Positions 49,553 through 52,354 of a stretch of DNA of 52,354 bases are shown one piece after another. Source of the stretch: Calothrix sp. PCC 7103 (GTDB lineage Bacteria; Cyanobacteriota; Cyanobacteriia; Cyanobacteriales; Nostocaceae); contig NZ_KB217478.1 of assembly GCF_000331305.1 (NCBI RefSeq), positions 8,630,979 through 8,683,332 on the forward strand. The letters are read 5' to 3'. Position 1 is the first letter of the stretch, and the number at the start of each line of letters is the position of its first letter. The position numbers and the translations under genes are program-made. The notes under the pieces are model-generated. The model was not told where the DNA came from, did no database searches, and worked only from the letters and a program-made list of their open reading frames with translations.

Positions 49553-50893
49553 ATGGAAAATTGGCAAGCATTAGTCAGCATTATCACATTTTTGTGCGTT
49601 ATTTTTTTAATCATGACTGAGTGGGTACACTTGACAATTGCAACTTTATTAGGTGCATTATTGCTTGTATTTACCAATGTCATGACTTTGAATGACGCTG
49701 TTGGTTACATTGGTAACAGTCACGGGACTTTGGCATTATTTTTTGGTGTAATGGTTCTAGTTCGAGCATTTGAACCAACTAAAATTTTTGAGTATTTAGC
49801 TACACAATTAGTAATTTTAGCCAAAGGTGAAGGTAAGCGGTTGCTTTTAGGTATTGTTATAATTACAACTCCGATTTGCGCTGTCTTACCTAATGCAACT
49901 ACAGTTATGTTACTGGCGCCATTAATTCCTCCAATGGCAGAAGAAGTAGGGGTGAATTTTGTACCATTACTTTTATTACTAGTATTTGTTGCGAATAGTG
50001 CAGGACTGTTAACAATTGTTGGTGACCCAGCTACATATATTGTTGGTGATGCGATAAATCTAAGTTTTACCAATTACTTGTATCGCTTAAGTTTCGGTGG
50101 AGCAATTGCTATTTTGACGGTTACTGCCACCTTACCATTTTTATTTCGTAAAATTTGGAATACAAAACTTGATACTTTACAAGAACTACCGCACCCCAAA
50201 ATTAATCATCCACGTGTTTTAGCATTAGGAGGATTAATAGTAGCTCTAGTTTTACTATTTTTTGTCATAGGTGAAAATTTACCTGTACCAGTTTCACCTG
50301 CTGCGGTTGCTCTTTTAGGCGCCGGATTAGCAATGCTACTTGCACACAATAGTAAAATTGATACGGTGAACAATATTCTTCGTGATGTTGACTGGAGTAC
50401 ATTGATATTTTTTATGAGTATTTTTGTCTTAATAGGAGGCTTAGAAAAAACAGGAGTAATTAACAATTTATCTGGAGTGCTTGCAACAATACTGGGAAAA
50501 AATATTGCTTTAGGTTCAATATTTTTAATATTTTTTGTGGGATTAATATCAAGTGTTGTACCGAATATTCCATTAGTAGTAGCAATGGTGCCGCTGCTTA
50601 AACAGTATGTAGTTAATATTGGTATGGCTCCTGCCGAAATTCTTCAATCTGGTTTTAATGGACAATTTCCTCCAGAAGTACTACCTTTGTTTTATGCAAT
50701 GATGTTTGGTGCCACATTGGGAGGTAATGGTACATTGGTTGGTGCATCATCAAATATTGTAGCAGCTGGTGTATCTGAACAACATGGGCGCCGTATTTCG
50801 TTTAAAACGTTTTTGCGCTATGGTATTCCAGTAATGGTGCTACAACTGATAACTTCAGCAATATATGTATTCTTCCGCTTCTTGCGTACATGA
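49553..50893 (+). CDS. ArsB/NhaD-superfamily anion permease
   Basis: 446 residues, about eleven membrane helices, two homologous halves each with a re-entrant loop: VLPNATTVMLLAPLI with NSAGLLTIVGDPATYIV in the first, and VVPNIPLVVAMVPLL with GATLGGNGTLVGASSNIV in the second. These Gly/Asn-rich loops are the family signature (IT superfamily, P-protein/ArsB/CitM). Substrate unknown: arsenite, carboxylate or Na+/H+ exchange are all precedents. Separated from the importer by a terminator, so transcribed on its own. Confidence 0.9.
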   Translation: MENWQALVSIITFLCVIFLIMTEWVHLTIATLLGALLLVFTNVMTLNDAVGYIGNSHGTLALFFGVMVLVRAFEPTKIFEYLATQLVILAKGEGKRLLLGIVIITTPICAVLPNATTVMLLAPLIPPMAEEVGVNFVPLLLLLVFVANSAGLLTIVGDPATYIVGDAINLSFTNYLYRLSFGGAIAILTVTATLPFLFRKIWNTKLDTLQELPHPKINHPRVLALGGLIVALVLLFFVIGENLPVPVSPAAVALLGAGLAMLLAHNSKIDTVNNILRDVDWSTLIFFMSIFVLIGGLEKTGVINNLSGVLATILGKNIALGSIFLIFFVGLISSVVPNIPLVVAMVPLLKQYVVNIGMAPAEILQSGFNGQFPPEVLPLFYAMMFGATLGGNGTLVGASSNIVAAGVSEQHGRRISFKTFLRYGIPVMVLQLITSAIYVFFRFLRT

Positions 50894-50897
50894 TATC

Positions 50898-50927
50898 AAG
50901 TGGCACAGGCAGGATGCCTGTGCTACA
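50898..50927. repeat. GGCACAGGCAGGATGCCTGTGC palindrome
   Basis: Third copy of the ACAGGCA-TCC-TGCCTGT hairpin family (arms at 50905-50911 and 50915-50921), between convergent genes, where it may serve as terminator. Confidence 0.75.
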
Positions 50928-51642
50928 AAGATTTAATAGATAAAACCCGATAGCCTGCACCTTGAGGCAAACATTGACCATTAATATCAACAGGACAAGC
51001 ACTACTTCCTTGAGCAGAAGGACGAATACCTTCAACAAACACAGCTTTTATTTCAACCTGTCGATTATGAAACGACTGTAACTGTATACGAGAAACTTGC
51101 TCAGACGGACGTAATACTATTTGACTACCTGAGCGAGAATCAGTAATTAGAAAAAACTCTTCACCCAAATAAGCTTCTTGTGACATAACCGGGGGAATCT
51201 CTTTATAAATTAGTTTTCCACGTAAAGAATATACTTTTGATTGTCTCCATAACCCTAAACGTTTATTTTTAGCAGTGGCCTCAGCAATTAAATATTGACT
51301 CCTGCTTTCAAAACAATTATTTAAAGTTCTTCGCTCAACTACAGCGGCGCCTTCTTCTACCATGCGAAGATTTATAGACTTATTATCTACAAACACCTCA
51401 CCAAGTATAGTACTATTTTGTACTGATTCTGTAGTTTTGACAACTACGGGAGTATTTGGCGCAAGTATCTTTCTTAAGCTTTCTGCTGCTTGCTTACGCT
51501 GTCCAGTTGTTTCAGGTACGGTAATACATGCAAGTGTGACGGTAACTGGTTTACCTATATTATCTTGAATCTGAATAGTTCTGCCATCAACGAAACCAAC
51601 AATATGACCTAGTATTAAAATTAGTTGTTGAAAAAATTCCAT
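50923..51642 (-). CDS. Staphylococcal-nuclease-like (SNase) protein
   Basis: 239 residues from ATG 51642 (MEFFQQLILILGHIVGFVDG); a start 39 codons upstream is open but gives an atypical extension. SNase fold: DGRTIQIQD ... VTLACITVPETTGQRKQAAE, then GEVFVDNKSINLRMVEEGAA and AEATAKNKRLGLW. The usual GDGDT is DGRT and the canonical catalytic Arg/Glu set is partly changed, so activity is doubtful. The C-terminal 90 residues are an extra region (FFLITDSRSGSQIVLRPSEQ; VDINGQCLPQGAGYRVLSI). Hydrophobic N terminus may anchor or export it. Confidence 0.8.
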   Translation of the reverse strand: MEFFQQLILILGHIVGFVDGRTIQIQDNIGKPVTVTLACITVPETTGQRKQAAESLRKILAPNTPVVVKTTESVQNSTILGEVFVDNKSINLRMVEEGAAVVERRTLNNCFESRSQYLIAEATAKNKRLGLWRQSKVYSLRGKLIYKEIPPVMSQEAYLGEEFFLITDSRSGSQIVLRPSEQVSRIQLQSFHNRQVEIKAVFVEGIRPSAQGSSACPVDINGQCLPQGAGYRVLSIKSL

Positions 51643-51767
51643 ATGTAAACAGGTGTATAAATTATCTGGTTTTATTATTCCCTGAATACACAGAGGAGAG
51701 AACCTTGTAAAGGAATTTATACATTTGTATACATAAAATGGTAAGGTCGCCATTGGCAACCCTACAA

Positions 51768-52292
51768 CTAACTGATTGTTGATTTGGTAACAACTACAAC
51801 AGAGGGTTTCGGTGAAGCACCAATCTTTTTACTGGGCCAGTTAGAGCCAATTGGTACTTTACGAGTTTGCGAAAATTCCTCGCCAGTAATACTTGTTACC
51901 GAAAATTCTCTAGTTTCCAAGGCTTGATTTTTGCGAATGCCGTTTGTTTCACCGGGATGCTGTATTGAAAGAAACATTGTTTGCTCGTCCGGGGTGAAGC
52001 AGGGACCTGTAACTTCACATTCCATTGGTCCGGTCGCAAAAAGGAAAGCTTTACCTGCGTCTGAGCCATTTGTGGGAATATACCAAAGGCTATTATTACC
52101 AAATAAACCAGATATAATTGCTGGCTTACCATCATCACCGATGCGACTTGTAACAGCTTTATTGAGTTTGCTTGTAGATATGTCCGTCACCATCCATACA
52201 TTTCCACTCCGGTCTATTAACAAATTATCTGGGTTCGCAAAACCAGCCCAGTCAAGGTTATATAAATAACCGCTGAAAGGCTTTAATAACAA
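51768..52292 (-). pseudogene. PhoX-type (DUF839) phosphatase, C-terminal remnant
   Basis: About 174 codons matching the late part of PhoX-like phosphatases: FANPDNLLIDRSGNVWMVTD, LWYIPTNG, ATGPMECEVTGPCFTPDEQT, MFLSIQHPGE. The family is usually over 600 residues. The frame is closed by a TGA about 30 bases upstream, still inside the window, and the last 60 bases are AT-rich noncoding, so the gene is broken here and not merely cut by the window edge. The only start is a TTG. Confidence 0.75.
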
Positions 52293-52354
52293 GACTTTAC
52301 AATAAATATGTCTAGAAATTCATTTTTATAAATACCACAATTACTAATAAAAAT

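Noticed and set aside
51643-51759. Upstream start for the SNase-like gene
   Set aside because: The extra 39 residues are unlike an SNase N terminus; ATG 51642 begins right before the hydrophobic segment and the fold.

Overview
The window comes from a filamentous, probably heterocyst-forming cyanobacterium. The basis is: a complete hormogonium motility/polarity locus (hmpABCDE divergent from hmpF), the cyanobacterial Hfq beside dapF, a DevBCA-type exporter, a NifX protein, a ComFB-type protein, and an rRNA spacer with cyanobacterial box A and D1 helix. The DNA is AT-rich by eye and full of small cyanobacterial palindromes and heptamer-like repeats. A Calothrix/Rivularia-like Nostocales is a reasonable guess, but only the 16S gene present here (16978-18463) could settle it.

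Layout. 1-1317: 5' part of an ISL3-type transposase running off the left edge, then AT-rich spacer. 1318-13360: chemosensory motility locus on the minus strand (HmpA PatA-like regulator, HmpB CheY, HmpC CheW, HmpD receptor, HmpE hybrid CheA), with hmpF divergent. 13522-18711: one rRNA operon on the minus strand with promoter, 16S, tRNA-less spacer, 23S, 5S and terminator. 18858-22967: dapF/hfq divergent pair, a KefB-type antiporter with RCK domains and a double peptidoglycan-binding protein. 22968-23605: degraded sequence. 23606-28034: TetR regulator divergent from devBCA, with two operator-like palindromes in the devB promoter region. 28267-30578: LytM-type peptidase, ComFB protein and L,D-transpeptidase. 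30579-33350: a small secreted peptide, a SigG-type ECF sigma factor with its membrane anti-sigma, and a gamma-glutamylcyclotransferase-like protein. 33647-38466: lone nifX, leuS and an FAD monooxygenase. 38467-43125: accessory, decaying stretch (nested MITE-like element, N-terminally truncated DUF262-AlbA_2 gene, zinc-less YgiT-like small protein, Uma2 nuclease, ilvA, glycosyltransferase remnant). 43126-45717: small membrane protein, nitroreductase, histidine kinase. 45718-50893: structured leader, NrtB/A/D-like ABC importer and a 12-TM-type anion permease. 50923-52354: SNase-like protein and a PhoX-type phosphatase remnant.

How genes work together. HmpA-E and HmpF are known to form the signalling array and polarity factor that coordinate type IV pili during hormogonium gliding. 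DevBCA is an envelope exporter here apparently under TetR control. SigG and its anti-sigma, the LytM peptidase, L,D-transpeptidase and PG-binding protein point to envelope maintenance.

The strongest unexplained signal is window-wide. GGCGCC occurs about 80 times outside the rRNA genes (hand count), roughly twenty-fold above expectation. I saw no copy of the classical HIP1 octamer GCGATCGC. Second-rank signals are a palindromic repeat inserted in frame into leuS, a PatA-like receiver whose phospho-acceptor Asp is Glu, a manganese-riboswitch-like leader in front of a nitrate-type transporter, and the truncated DUF262-AlbA_2 defence-type gene.
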